Shown: positions 1-5,399 of the stretch, in pieces | How positions within the stretch are numbered: the stretch's first letter is position 1 | Layout of the letters: every line of letters starts with the position of its first letter | Origin: Vampirovibrionales bacterium | GTDB lineage: Bacteria > Cyanobacteriota > Vampirovibrionia > Vampirovibrionales > JAJTHC01 | Assembly: GCA_021299615.1 (NCBI GenBank) | Contig: JAJTHC010000204.1 | Span: 1-5,537 of the forward strand | Direction of reading: 5' to 3' | DNA length: 5,537 bases | Translations under genes and position numbers: made by a program | The notes under the pieces: model-generated | Databases searched by the model: none | Told to the model about the DNA's origin: nothing | What the model saw: only the letters and a program-made list of their open reading frames with translations

Positions 1-210
1 CTTTCTGCCATTAGTTTGACGCTTATTTTTATGGCGACCTATAAAAGTTTACTGCAATACTGGAAGTCCCAAAGAGAATCCCTTTCCCCTGAACAAGTGA
101 AATGGCAGATTGAAGACTTAAAAACCCAAGTCGCCTTATTGCGAGATGAAAATCAACAGCTCAAGGTTTACACGGAAACCTTAAAAGCTAGTCTTGAAAA
201 AATAAGCTAA
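1..210 (+). CDS. Small membrane-anchored coiled-coil protein, 5' truncated by window edge
   Basis: The frame is open from the first base of the window, so the real start lies upstream; 69 residues are visible before TAA at 208-210. They begin with a hydrophobic stretch (LSAISLTLIFMATY) that looks like the end of a single membrane helix. A basic/aromatic boundary (YKSLLQYWKSQR) follows, then about 38 residues of heptad-like coiled coil (from EQVKWQIEDL to LKASLEKIS). An internal TTG or ATG start is possible but would cut into the hydrophobic segment. Short N-terminal helix plus coiled coil is the layout of PspB-like and FtsB/DivIC-like proteins. The order (membrane segment, Tyr/Arg-rich boundary, a LS-x-E-Q segment, terminal coiled coil) recalls PspB most, but that is resemblance of layout only. 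The gene converges on the cyclase, with the two stop codons overlapping in CTAA (207-210), and no terminator hairpin is visible between them. Product is effectively unknown. Confidence 0.7.
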   Translation, partial: LSAISLTLIFMATYKSLLQYWKSQRESLSPEQVKWQIEDLKTQVALLRDENQQLKVYTETLKASLEKIS

Positions 211-2450
211 TCTTCAGGGCTTGGCGGTAATGGCTTTAATGGTTTAATGATGGAGGTTTTACTCACATTAAGCTTGCCTAAAAAAGGGTTCGCCTTGCCA
301 AGCGTTAAACTCGTTTTTGCCACAATTTGACTAGGTTCTTGTTTGGTAACAGGCTGACGTTCTGTAACGTGATCTTCCATCAAGGGGTTTAGAGGTAAAC
401 TTGTTTTACCCGTGCTAACTTCTCTGCTTAAGCGTGCTTCTTGATCCAGCACTTCATTGGCTTGATTAACAGACTGTTCCACCAAAACCGATGCTTGCGT
501 ATAGCCATTTGTAAACATGTCTTCAAACGTATAGATTGGGATGGTCTGATTTTTACCACGCACTTTAATGCTACCTAAGCTATTCAATTCAGAACCCAAG
601 TGAATGTTTTGACATTGCTTTAAGGTATTTTCTGAAAAAATAAGGCTTGTATGAAAAATCTTCGTTTGATCCTGCAAACGAGCCGCCGTATTGACGGTGT
701 CTCCAATCGCCGTATATTCCAGCTTGTTTTTAGGCCCCACAAAGCCCACAAAAGCAAAACCACTATTGACGGCAACACCAATACTAAAGTCTATGTTTCG
801 CTCTTCCTTCCATTTTGTCGCCAACGATTCACTAGCGGCAATCATTTTACGCCCTGCTCGCAGAGCCATATCCGCATGTTGAGTCGATTCTAAGGGGGCA
901 CCAAACATAATTAAGGCACCATCGCCTAAGAACTTGTCCACCGTGCCACGATATTCATTGGCAATTTCTTCAATTTGCGTGTACCACGTATTCAGAATTT
1001 CGGTCACTTCTTTCGGCGGCAAGTTTTCAGAAAGCTTGGTGAAATTACGAATATCCACAAACATGCTACTAATATCAATCCTTTTACCGCCAGCCGCCAG
1101 CCGTGTTTTTCTCGTTTTGATTTCACTTAAAACGGATTTCGACACCAATTGAGACATATTTAATTCTAAGTTACGCAGGTTTTTTTCTTCTACAATTCGC
1201 CAATAATATTCTGCCACAAGGAATGAAATAACGGCTATGGCTGGTGGCGTAACAAAGGGATAAATAATGTGGAATGCTTTAGGCATAAAGCAGGCAAATA
1301 ACGTATATAAAGAAACAGCCGTGAAACTCAAAATAATCGGAAACACGGGTTGCCTAAAGAATAGCCTAGACAGAAAGCTTATGGTAAATAACACAACGAT
1401 TGCCAACCATGTATGCCATTCTGGGGCCTTGTGCATGGTTTCATTTTGCTGAATATTGTCAATCGCCGTTGCAATAATGTCGGCTTCCAAGTGTTTTTCG
1501 TGCAAAACAGTACGTTGTGACAAAACACCAATTGAAGTTAAGTTGGTGAGTATTACCGTCTGTTCTTTGAACTTAGACATCAAGGAAGGGTCATGTTCTT
1601 TGTACAAGTCCATTATGTTAATTACAGGGCGGGTTGAAAAAACATCTCCATAAAAATAGCCACCATTTTTAGACCATCTCAGCATAACACGTCCATGCTC
1701 GTCTGTCTTAACCTTGAAGGCTTTTGCCTTGTCTGTACGACTAGGATTCACAGTAAGAAGCTTTCCTTGATGAAACGTTGTGTCTTCTTTACTTTCAAAC
1801 CAAGTGGCATTATTTTTACTGTTTTGACCATTCATGCGTTGCATAAGTCCCGAAATAGCGGCACTTGGCGTGGGGGGCAATCCTTGTTTCAAAAAACCTA
1901 ATTCATTGTAATCTTTTGGGCTATAGACAAGTGGGTAGTAAAATTCATTAATTTTATTAGAAGTATGTTCTGGTGAGTTGATGAAATCGCCTTGACCGTA
2001 AATCCCAACACGGGGGTCTCCTAAATACTTATCGCCTTCAAGCAATTTAGAAACAGGTAGAGCTTGAGAGATTTTGAGCTTGTCTGTCTTCCAGCTTTGC
2101 CATTTGGTGTTATAGGTATGTGCTGGGGCTAAGGCTATAACGATATTAGGTATTTTTAAATCACCCAATTCTTTAATTAAGCTTTCATAAAAACGATCAT
2201 TTAAGGATGTCGTATGATACCGCTTTTTTAAAAAGGTGGTAGATTGATCATCCAAGCCTAAGATAAGCGTGTCTTCATTTACGGTTTCTTCGGATTTTTG
2301 TTGCCATTTCATATATTGTCTTAACGCTTCATATTCAGCCGAAGGCAGTGAATATAAAAGAATAATCATTAACGTCAACAAAACCCCCCCTAAAAAACAC
2401 TGAGATTTCAGAGTGATTAACCATGTTTTAAGGGAGTCGTTAATTTGCAC
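207..2450 (-). CDS. CHASE2-domain membrane class III adenylate cyclase
   Basis: Predicted to convert ATP to cAMP in the cytoplasm in response to a signal sensed outside the membrane. Numbering from GTG at 2450 (747 aa): one membrane helix at ~17-35, an extracytoplasmic CHASE2-type region ~40-335, three helices ~347-365, 368-388 and 392-413, a linker, then the cyclase domain ~455-642. The one-plus-three helix layout is the usual CHASE2 topology. Catalytic residues are all present: metal-binding D466 (FVDIRNFT) and D510 (KFLGDG), adenine-selecting K506 and T580 (EYTAIGDTVN), and transition-state N587 and R591 (NTAAR). The Lys/Thr pair matches the adenylate cyclases of the cyanobacterial CyaC type rather than guanylate cyclases. 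About 100 C-terminal residues are low complexity. Start choice: a TTG at 2474 directly follows an in-frame TAA and would add 8 residues, but has no visible ribosome site; GTG at 2450 has AAGG 8 nt upstream. The stop overlaps the convergent gene by 4 bp. CHASE2 assignment rests on topology and placement; the cyclase call is firm. Confidence 0.93.
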   Translation of the reverse strand: MQINDSLKTWLITLKSQCFLGGVLLTLMIILLYSLPSAEYEALRQYMKWQQKSEETVNEDTLILGLDDQSTTFLKKRYHTTSLNDRFYESLIKELGDLKIPNIVIALAPAHTYNTKWQSWKTDKLKISQALPVSKLLEGDKYLGDPRVGIYGQGDFINSPEHTSNKINEFYYPLVYSPKDYNELGFLKQGLPPTPSAAISGLMQRMNGQNSKNNATWFESKEDTTFHQGKLLTVNPSRTDKAKAFKVKTDEHGRVMLRWSKNGGYFYGDVFSTRPVINIMDLYKEHDPSLMSKFKEQTVILTNLTSIGVLSQRTVLHEKHLEADIIATAIDNIQQNETMHKAPEWHTWLAIVVLFTISFLSRLFFRQPVFPIILSFTAVSLYTLFACFMPKAFHIIYPFVTPPAIAVISFLVAEYYWRIVEEKNLRNLELNMSQLVSKSVLSEIKTRKTRLAAGGKRIDISSMFVDIRNFTKLSENLPPKEVTEILNTWYTQIEEIANEYRGTVDKFLGDGALIMFGAPLESTQHADMALRAGRKMIAASESLATKWKEERNIDFSIGVAVNSGFAFVGFVGPKNKLEYTAIGDTVNTAARLQDQTKIFHTSLIFSENTLKQCQNIHLGSELNSLGSIKVRGKNQTIPIYTFEDMFTNGYTQASVLVEQSVNQANEVLDQEARLSREVSTGKTSLPLNPLMEDHVTERQPVTKQEPSQIVAKTSLTLGKANPFLGKLNVSKTSIIKPLKPLPPSPED

Positions 2451-2460
2451 AATAGATACC

Positions 2461-2553
2461 TTATACCAATTCAAAGATTAAATAGCGTCTGGCGTCTTCG
2501 TTGTCGCTACGATTCTCGATGTGCTTATGTACGTCTTTGTACACTTCACCCAT
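2461..2553 (-). other. Open frame carried by the inverted-repeat element (30-39 codons)
   Basis: After an in-frame TAG, the minus strand is open from GTG at 2580 to TAA at 2463-2461; the first ATG is at 2553 and gives 30 residues. The peptide starts MGEVYKDVHKHIENRSDN and ends YLIFELV. It is charged and protein-like, without low complexity. An AGGAG lies about 13 nt before the ATG, rather far for a ribosome site. The stop codon lies 10 nt before the cyclase GTG and overlaps the AAGG that would serve it, so translational coupling is possible. It may simply be an open stretch inside a repeat. It resembles no family I recognise, and expression is unproven. Confidence 0.25.
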
Positions 2554-2609
2554 CTGCGAGTCTAGGCTCCTAGAATTCACCTATACGCTTTTCAATCTTT
2601 GAAATGGTA
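2464..2609. repeat. ~146-bp inverted-repeat (MITE-like) element upstream of the cyclase
   Basis: The two ends are imperfect inverted repeats: 2463-2488 pairs with 2585-2610 at 23 of 26 positions, and the outer 17 bp (ATACCAATTCAAAGATT versus the complement of AATCTTTGAAATGGTAT) differ at one position. TTA lies directly outside both ends (2461-2463 and 2610-2612), which could be a 3-bp target duplication. The interior (~100 bp) carries shorter dyads such as TCTAGG/CCTAGA near 2561-2574. No transposase is encoded, so a non-autonomous mobile element is the natural reading. The left arm abuts, and in the TTG-start version overlaps, the 5' end of the cyclase gene, so cyclase transcripts from upstream must pass through it. 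The minus strand is open across most of it. Copy number elsewhere in the genome cannot be seen from here. Confidence 0.65.
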
Positions 2610-2692
2610 TTAGCAATAAATTAGGAGATGTCTTAAGTTTGTCGGTTCAATGGGTGATTTTCTTCAGCCCTTCCTCTGCATAATGGAGAAAC

Positions 2693-2721
2693 TAAACAAT
2701 TTTATAATTATTCGATACAAT
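2693..2721 (+). promoter_or_regulatory. Candidate sigma70-type promoter for the metalloprotease gene
   Basis: TAAACA (2693-2698, 4/6 to TTGACA) and TACAAT (2716-2721, 5/6 to TATAAT) are separated by exactly 17 nt. A perfect TATAAT also occurs at 2703-2708 but has no reasonable -35 at the right distance. Transcription would start near 2728, leaving a leader of about 30 nt before the ATG at 2760. The call is by eye against the E. coli consensus. Confidence 0.4.
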
Positions 2722-2744
2722 AGAACGATACGCCCTTATCTCAA
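2717..2744 (-). promoter_or_regulatory. Weak candidate promoter for the cyclase, divergent
   Basis: On the minus strand TTGAGA (2744-2739, 5/6 to the -35 consensus) is followed after 16 nt by TATTGT (2722-2717, 4/6 to the -10 consensus). It would overlap the -10 of the plus-strand promoter, so the two could compete. The resulting cyclase leader would be about 260 nt and include the whole inverted-repeat element. Support is weak. Confidence 0.2.
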
Positions 2745-2759
2745 TAAAGAAGCTCCCCT

Positions 2760-3644
2760 ATGCTAGATACTTACCTTGTTACCAATATCAAAGACGTGGG
2801 ACTCATTCGTTGGGAATACACGGGGCATCCCTTGCAAGTGTATATTGCCCCCTTTCAGTGGTACCAAAAAGAAAAGCAAGACAATGCTAAGCACTATGAA
2901 AACATGATTTGGCAAGGCTTTGAACTGTGGTCACGCCTTTCAGGTGGCGTCATTACCTTTCATCGAGTTGCCACGCTTCACGATTCTCAAATCAACGTGG
3001 TATGGCGAAGGGTTGACCGAAAAAGCCTTGGGCATTGCGAGTATTCGTGGGATCCGAAAGGGCGGATTTATTCCGCTGAAATCTCGATTGGCTTAACCGA
3101 TGGCAGCGTCCACAATTATTATGACAATCCTGAAGAAGTCAAACGCACCATTTTACACGAAATCGGGCATGCCTTAGGGCTAGGGCATAGCAATCATGTA
3201 CGAGACATCATGTACCCAACGCATCAAATTGGGGTGAATCAGATTTCCATGCGAGATGTTGAAACCCTTCGTTGGCTTTATAAATTACCCATAGGCTTTG
3301 ATTATTTGAGCGAAGCCCAACGATTGGGCATGCCTATGGAATCAAGGATTGATGAAGTGGTGGAAGCGATGTATTTAGCACCTTCTTATTCAGAGATGTC
3401 TCAAAGTAGTGAAGCCACCAACTTTAGCTCCGTGTTAGAAGACGTTCAAGCAGGGGCGAAGGGATTGGATATTCAAGCTCAGCAAGACTTACTCACGCAA
3501 AAAGGGCGATACCTCATGGCAACCAGCTTGATTCAGGTAGAGCCGTTGAATATCGTTCAGCCTCCTGTATTTGGGGCTTCACCCATGACGAAGAAAGATA
3601 CTCCGTTATGGATACCGCCTAAAAAAGACAAAAAAAACCTGTAG
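2760..3644 (+). CDS. Matrixin-like (M10-type) zinc metalloprotease without signal peptide
   Basis: A 294-aa protein with a complete metzincin site, HEIGHALGLGH (residues 133-143): H133, H137 and H143 bind zinc, E134 is the general base, and a Met-turn follows at DIMYP (M151). The catalytic domain spans about residues 20-176; the segment HDSQINVVWRR before it and the GRIYSAEISIGL strand fit the matrixin fold, in which the upper-rim strand precedes the active-site helix. There is no signal peptide, no membrane segment and no cysteine-switch propeptide (the only cysteine is C93, in GHCEY). The last ~118 residues have no recognised domain and end in a Pro/Lys-rich tail. Upstream extension is blocked by an in-frame TAA at 2745-2747, so the lack of a leader is not a start-codon error. 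The ribosome site is weak (AAAGAAG at 2746-2752). It is divergent from the cyclase and has no operon partner in view. Substrate unknown; family call secure, subfamily less so. Confidence 0.9.
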   Translation: MLDTYLVTNIKDVGLIRWEYTGHPLQVYIAPFQWYQKEKQDNAKHYENMIWQGFELWSRLSGGVITFHRVATLHDSQINVVWRRVDRKSLGHCEYSWDPKGRIYSAEISIGLTDGSVHNYYDNPEEVKRTILHEIGHALGLGHSNHVRDIMYPTHQIGVNQISMRDVETLRWLYKLPIGFDYLSEAQRLGMPMESRIDEVVEAMYLAPSYSEMSQSSEATNFSSVLEDVQAGAKGLDIQAQQDLLTQKGRYLMATSLIQVEPLNIVQPPVFGASPMTKKDTPLWIPPKKDKKNL

Positions 3645-3664
3645 CGAAATAAATCTACTACAGG
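3631..3664 (-). terminator. Candidate intrinsic terminator for a minus-strand transcript
   Basis: CCTGTAG (3638-3644) and CTACAGG (3658-3664) form a perfect 7-bp stem with a 13-nt loop. Read on the minus strand the stem is followed immediately by seven T (3637-3631). On the plus strand no T tract follows, so this does not look like a terminator for the metalloprotease, whose stop codon lies in the stem. It would end any transcript entering from the hairpin-rich region to the right. Confidence 0.45.
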
Positions 3665-3910
3665 GGGACATAGGCATATCATAGGGAGGAGAAAAGAGAG
3701 GGAGGGAAAAATTGTTTTAGCAGGGGGGGAAGCCGTTTGGCTTGAGGTGTTCAGAAGGTTCAAGGTTTCGGTTCCCTATTTTTGATAGGGGTACAGAGCC
3801 TCCGTTGACGATAGGGTGGAGGGTCTGTACGACGTGCAAAGACAGAACAGCAATGGGTGGCGTACCCAAAGAAGAAAGAAGGTGATTGCACGAATCCGAA
3901 AACTGAACAT
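3631..3910 (-). ncRNA. Possible structured non-coding RNA in the hairpin-rich intergenic region
   Basis: No credible gene is seen here, but hairpins follow each other closely: 3638-3644/3658-3664; AAGCC/GGCTT at 3730-3734/3739-3743 with a GTTT loop; CCCTAT/ATAGGG at 3774-3779/3785-3790; a long one, 3791-3803 with 3818-3830 (12 of 13 paired, 14-nt loop); and TGGGT/ACCCA at 3854-3858/3864-3868. The minus strand is preferred because the leftmost hairpin is followed by a T tract on that strand and because a weak promoter-like pair lies at 3917-3922 (TTTAAT on the minus strand, with TTCAAG 17 nt upstream). That gives a transcript of about 280 nt. It matches no RNA family I recognise: the conserved cores of RNase P RNA, tmRNA and SRP RNA are absent. 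The plus strand remains possible. Purine-rich runs occur on the plus strand (about 3681-3714). Confidence 0.25.
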
Positions 3911-3957
3911 TGGAACATTAAATTGAAGTGGGGTATTTTCTTGAAGAGAGGGAAGGG

Positions 3958-3997
3958 AGTGTGGGGTGATTCGCTTGCGTTGCTTGCGTCTCACACT
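3958..3997. repeat. Hairpin with internal 9-bp tandem repeat
   Basis: AGTGTG (3958-3963) pairs perfectly with CACACT (3992-3997). The loop contains two copies of GCTTGCGT with a 9-bp period (3973-3980 and 3982-3989). It could be a protein-binding site or part of an RNA structure; no known site is recognised. Confidence 0.4.
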
Positions 3998-4004
3998 TTA
4001 ATAA

Positions 4005-4061
4005 AGGCAAGCAGGGGGCGAAAATTGCGTGATTGTAACGCTTTGTAAATGCCTGTTTTTT
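4005..4061 (+). terminator. Weak candidate plus-strand terminator
   Basis: AGGCA (4005-4009) can pair with TGCCT (4050-4054), enclosing a second small stem GCGT/ACGC (4027-4030/4038-4041). One base later there are six T (4056-4061). The outer stem is only 5 bp and the loop is long, so it is a marginal candidate for ending plus-strand transcription through this region. Confidence 0.2.
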
Positions 4062-4069
4062 AAACGATT

Positions 4070-4097
4070 AAAAAAGCCTTATTTTTTTTAAGGTTTT
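4070..4097. terminator. Candidate bidirectional terminator hairpin
   Basis: CCTTA (4077-4081) and TAAGG (4089-4093) form a 5-bp stem with a 7-nt T loop. On the plus strand TTTT follows (4094-4097); on the minus strand C and then six T follow (4075-4070). An alternative outer pairing uses AAGCCT (4074-4079) and AGGCTT (4098-4103). The stem is short and AT-rich, so efficiency is doubtful. Confidence 0.3.
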
Positions 4098-4158
4098 AGG
4101 CTTCCCCCTAAACTAAGGAGTGGCTTGCAGTTTTAGGCAGATTCACTCGATACCAAAG

Positions 4159-4349
4159 AAAATACTATATAGTGTTTTAAAAATTCTTCCTGTCCCCTCT
4201 CCTAATTTTAGGAGAGGGAAGAGAACGTCGTTAGACGTTCGAGGGTGAGGTTAAACCTTAGACTCCGTTAGTGGGTTTAACCGCCCCCTAACCCCCTCCT
4301 AAAATTAGGAGGGGGGACAAAACCGCTGTTTGACTTCTTAAAATACTAT
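4159..4349. repeat. 10-bp direct repeat bracketing the palindromic element
   Basis: AAAATACTAT occurs at 4159-4168 and again at 4340-4349, outside both ends of the 129-bp palindrome (22 bp to its left and 20 bp to its right). It could be a remnant of a target duplication, a pair of regulatory sites or chance in AT-rich sequence. The left copy runs into the palindrome ACTATATAGT, which contains a TATAGT resembling a -10 box. Confidence 0.3.
4191..4319. repeat. 129-bp palindromic intergenic repeat (REP/MITE-like)
   Basis: Both ends are hairpins that are also inverted copies of each other. The left end has an 11-bp perfect stem at 4195-4205/4208-4218, the right end an 11-bp perfect stem at 4292-4302/4305-4315. 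The outer 28 bp at each end match as inverted repeats at 26 positions, starting TGTCCCC and ending GGGGACA. Inside are a 7-bp stem GAACGTC/GACGTTC with a GTTA loop (4223-4240) and a 9-bp stem GGTTAAACC/GGTTTAACC (4249-4257/4274-4282). The whole element can fold into one branched structure on either strand. It encodes nothing. The layout is that of dispersed non-autonomous repeats, so further copies in the genome are expected. Confidence 0.75.
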
Positions 4350-4373
4350 TAGCAAAAAAAGAGGTTCCCACAC

Positions 4374-5351
4374 ATGCGTTTAAACGTTTGGATGACTGTT
4401 CTCGCCCTGCTCGCCCTGCCTCCACTCACATGGGCAGCCGTGCCGTATAGTCCTACGCCGAATACGCCTGCTTACTTGCAATTTAAAGCGTACAATCAAC
4501 CTGCTGGCTTTGTGGAACACGACTTGTGGTGGATTGAAGAAGAACACCTGCGTCGGACGCACCCCTTAATTGCACCCGATTTTTCAGGCTATGTGTATGG
4601 AGAAGTCCTCTTTCTGCCCGATGTCCGCCAAACCTTTAGCACCTTATACTGGGTGCCTTTGCCGAAACTGCCCTTTGTGCGTTCTTCGGTGGATATAAAA
4701 CCTCCTGTCTCTCAAAATATGCAGGATCCTCGAAGCTACCTAAGCTACTTCGATGAAGAAGCTATGCTACAACGCCGATCCGCCTTATTGAAGGTGAATC
4801 AAGGGGAACAGAAAAACTTTTCCTTTGAAACCCTCACGCCTGTGGATTGGTCGGCGAATAGCCAACGGCTTTTGTTTAAACGTCGAGCAGGCCTACTTTA
4901 CACAGGTTTACGAGCCAGTGATGTACTGGTGTGGGATGCCAAAAAAGGCAGTGTTTCACTGTATCAAGAACTCACCCGAGCCTTGGAATATCACTTTATT
5001 ACACTTGGCAAGGGTCAAGCCATGAATCCTCGTATACCCAACATGGCGTGGGATATTGAACCCCTCGGCTGGAAGGAAGGCTCTAACGATGTGTTTTATT
5101 GGCGAGCTTGGGCTTACACGAATTATCCTGAAAAAACACGCTACCCATTGGGTTTGTGGAGCTATAATGTTGCCCTAGAAGAAACACGGCTTTTAAATGC
5201 CGATGAGTTCCGCATCCCCACAGATGTGGCTCAAAATGGCTTTGTTCCTATTTTGAATACGTCGGCTTACCCGAAGGCGTATCAAAAAAAGCTCAAGGGT
5301 GATGAAGCGTCTAAAATGAAGCGTCCCAAACAGCGACAAATCTTTTTTTAG
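4374..5351 (+). CDS. Secreted/periplasmic protein of unknown function with beta-propeller-like repeats
   Basis: A 325-aa protein with a classical signal peptide: MR start, hydrophobic core to about residue 19, probable cleavage after TWA (residue 21). The mature part is rich in aromatic residues and proline and has no cysteine. Three stretches look like WD40/TolB-type propeller blades: ~73-97 (YVYGEVLFLP to LYWVPLP), ~157-198 (PVDWSANSQRLLF to DVLVWDAKKGSVSLY) and ~226-275 (WDIEPLGWKEGSNDVFYW to LGLWSYNVALEETRLL). That is too few for a closed propeller alone, so a partial or divergent fold is possible. A basic C-terminus (KMKRPKQRQ) ends the protein. The start is supported by AAGAGG at 4359-4364, 9 nt before the ATG, and by the signal peptide directly after it. 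It follows a 729-bp non-coding gap, so it has its own transcription unit; its promoter is not clear. I do not recognise the family. Confidence 0.85.
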   Translation: MRLNVWMTVLALLALPPLTWAAVPYSPTPNTPAYLQFKAYNQPAGFVEHDLWWIEEEHLRRTHPLIAPDFSGYVYGEVLFLPDVRQTFSTLYWVPLPKLPFVRSSVDIKPPVSQNMQDPRSYLSYFDEEAMLQRRSALLKVNQGEQKNFSFETLTPVDWSANSQRLLFKRRAGLLYTGLRASDVLVWDAKKGSVSLYQELTRALEYHFITLGKGQAMNPRIPNMAWDIEPLGWKEGSNDVFYWRAWAYTNYPEKTRYPLGLWSYNVALEETRLLNADEFRIPTDVAQNGFVPILNTSAYPKAYQKKLKGDEASKMKRPKQRQIFF

Positions 5352-5360
5352 TGCTATAAT
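5333..5360 (+). promoter_or_regulatory. Extended -10 promoter for the last gene
   Basis: A perfect TATAAT at 5355-5360 is preceded by TGC, making an extended -10 (TGnTATAAT), with GCGACA (5333-5338, 4/6 to TTGACA) 16 nt upstream. The -35 lies within the end of the preceding coding sequence and the -10 just after its stop. The start site would be near 5367, giving a leader of about 33 nt before the ATG at 5400. Confidence 0.6.
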
Positions 5361-5399
5361 GGTGGAACCTTCTTCTAAAATAAAGAGACTTCTTTCTTC

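Noticed and set aside
651..1901. Several plus-strand open frames of 60-80 aa within the cyclase gene
   Set aside because: All lie antisense to a well-supported coding sequence with conserved catalytic motifs and show no protein-like features of their own.
2703..2708. Perfect TATAAT as -10 for the protease
   Set aside because: No -35-like hexamer lies 15-19 nt upstream (2679-2687 is AT-rich and unlike TTGACA); the TACAAT 13 nt downstream has a better partner.
3557..3763. 68-aa minus-strand open frame
   Set aside because: It overlaps the end of the protease gene and crosses the candidate terminator hairpin. The composition is low complexity with no ribosome site, so it is chance openness.
3678..3870. 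RNase P RNA suspected from purine-rich runs and an ACAGAA
   Set aside because: The conserved GAGGAAAGTCC core and a matching P4 pairing are absent on both strands.
3776..4048. Open frames on both strands in the hairpin region (72 aa minus, 63 aa plus)
   Set aside because: They overlap each other on opposite strands, have unprotein-like composition and no ribosome site, and cover the hairpins; better explained as non-coding.
3959..4060. GGGGTGATTCG resembling the 5' end of tmRNA
   Set aside because: No tag reading frame, no tRNA-like 3' half and no T-arm sequence follow at the expected distance.
3638..4319. CRISPR array suspected from the repeated hairpins
   Set aside because: The hairpins differ in sequence and spacing; there is no repeated unit with regular spacers and no cas gene.
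4330..4349. TTGACT followed by TACTAT as promoter of the secreted protein gene
   Set aside because: The spacing is only 8 nt, far too short for a sigma70-type promoter.
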